Assembly (NCBI GenBank): GCA_950097015.1
Contig: CATNEN010000001.1
Location: 961,501-1,025,500, forward strand
Reading direction: 5' to 3'
Origin: Macrostomum hystrix
Taxonomy: Eukaryota; Platyhelminthes; Macrostomidae
DNA length: 64,000 bases
Positions 63,501 to 64,000 of the stretch are shown here, in pieces (position 1 is the stretch's first letter; every line of letters starts with the position of its first letter). The position numbers and the translations under genes were made by a program. Under the pieces are notes generated by a model. That model made no database searches. It was not told the origin of the DNA and saw nothing but the letters and a program-made list of their open reading frames with translations.

Positions 63501-64000
63501 AATATAAATAAATAATAAATATAAATAATTTAGTGTTTGTTATTTGTATAATCGTTAAAAGTACACAACTTCTTATCTTGTTTATTCTATCATTAAAATA
63601 ATATGAACTGAACTGACTGGCGGTTATGCGGTGTACATTGGCGTTGAGACTTATTACAAGACCGACGTAATCGTAATCGATCAGTCTGAGATATTATGTT
63701 TGTATTTATATTGCGCAAAACCTGAGAATAATGAAGTAGACTTAAAACTAAAATTGATGTAATAAGAATAGACAGTAGTGGAATCAAATCGCTTAGAATC
63801 AAATCGCGTAAAAGTTTACCTTTCTTAGTTTTTTCTTATATCTACGTATATTAAATCAATCGATTAAATCAAGTTCAGTCTGAATTTATTATCAGTGAGT
63901 CAGTCGATTATTCAGCCAGCCAGCCAGCCAATCAGCCAGTAGACAGACAAAGCAGCCCAATCTGAGTTGCACGCCGAGCCAATTGAATTGAATGAAATCA

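Larger units (their letters stand above)
61770..64000 (+). mobile_element. Copy F of the element family (continues past the window)
   Basis: It starts with the basic gene, then non-coding blocks shared with copy B (62400-62530). From 62880 there is a near-identical duplicate of 41220-42360 of copy D, up to the window end. By analogy with copy D a zinc-finger gene on the minus strand should follow beyond 64000. Confidence 0.7.

Overview
The window is invertebrate-type metazoan nuclear DNA. It has GT-AG introns, almost no host genes, and several eukaryotic transposon superfamilies stacked on each other: Ty3/gypsy, two BEL/Pao copies, a LINE, Tc1/mariner, a solo LTR and a tRNA-derived SINE. The phylum cannot be fixed from the sequence alone; a non-bilaterian or lophotrochozoan animal would fit. 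No ordinary single-copy host gene was recognised.

Region 1 (1-13.3 kb) begins with a decayed Ty3/gypsy pol on the minus strand. Its integrase is split by a Tc1/mariner element (1350-4672) that has terminal inverted repeats, TA duplications and a transposase that looks complete in four exons. After that come AT-rich DNA, a 70-bp tandem repeat, a hairpin, a hAT-like end, a G-rich minisatellite and a tRNA-like SINE.

Region 2 (13.35-20.1, 28.6-48.0 and 48.1-64.0 kb) is the main discovery. It holds at least six copies (called A-F here) of an element family I do not recognise. Copies A-D and F are AT-rich relatives carrying an acidic alanine-repeat protein, a Ser/Arg-rich protein, a small leucine-rich protein, a small basic protein with a 15-nt last exon, a P-loop protein with superfamily 3 helicase motifs, a zinc-finger protein and a tyrosine-recombinase-like protein. 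Copy E (about 48.8-61.6 kb) is GC-rich and more divergent. It has the best preserved helicase (902 aa) and a zinc-finger plus tyrosine recombinase fusion (927 aa), with H-x-x-R, H and Y spaced as in lambda integrase. Long imperfect hairpins and two perfect 38-bp palindromes lie between its genes. The gene content suggests a replicating, site-specifically integrating DNA element, possibly virus-derived: the helicase would replicate it, the recombinase would integrate it, and the palindromes and hairpins are candidate origins or recombination sites. This role is inferred.

Region 3 (20.1-28.6 kb) separates copies A and B. It holds a minus-strand BEL/Pao pol, a GC-rich plus-strand BEL/Pao pol and a LINE 3' end that stops inside copy B. 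Copies A-D and F each carry their own lesions (frameshifts, stops, truncations, a lost start codon), so they look like fossils of repeated insertions. Copy E shows no lesion in its two large genes.
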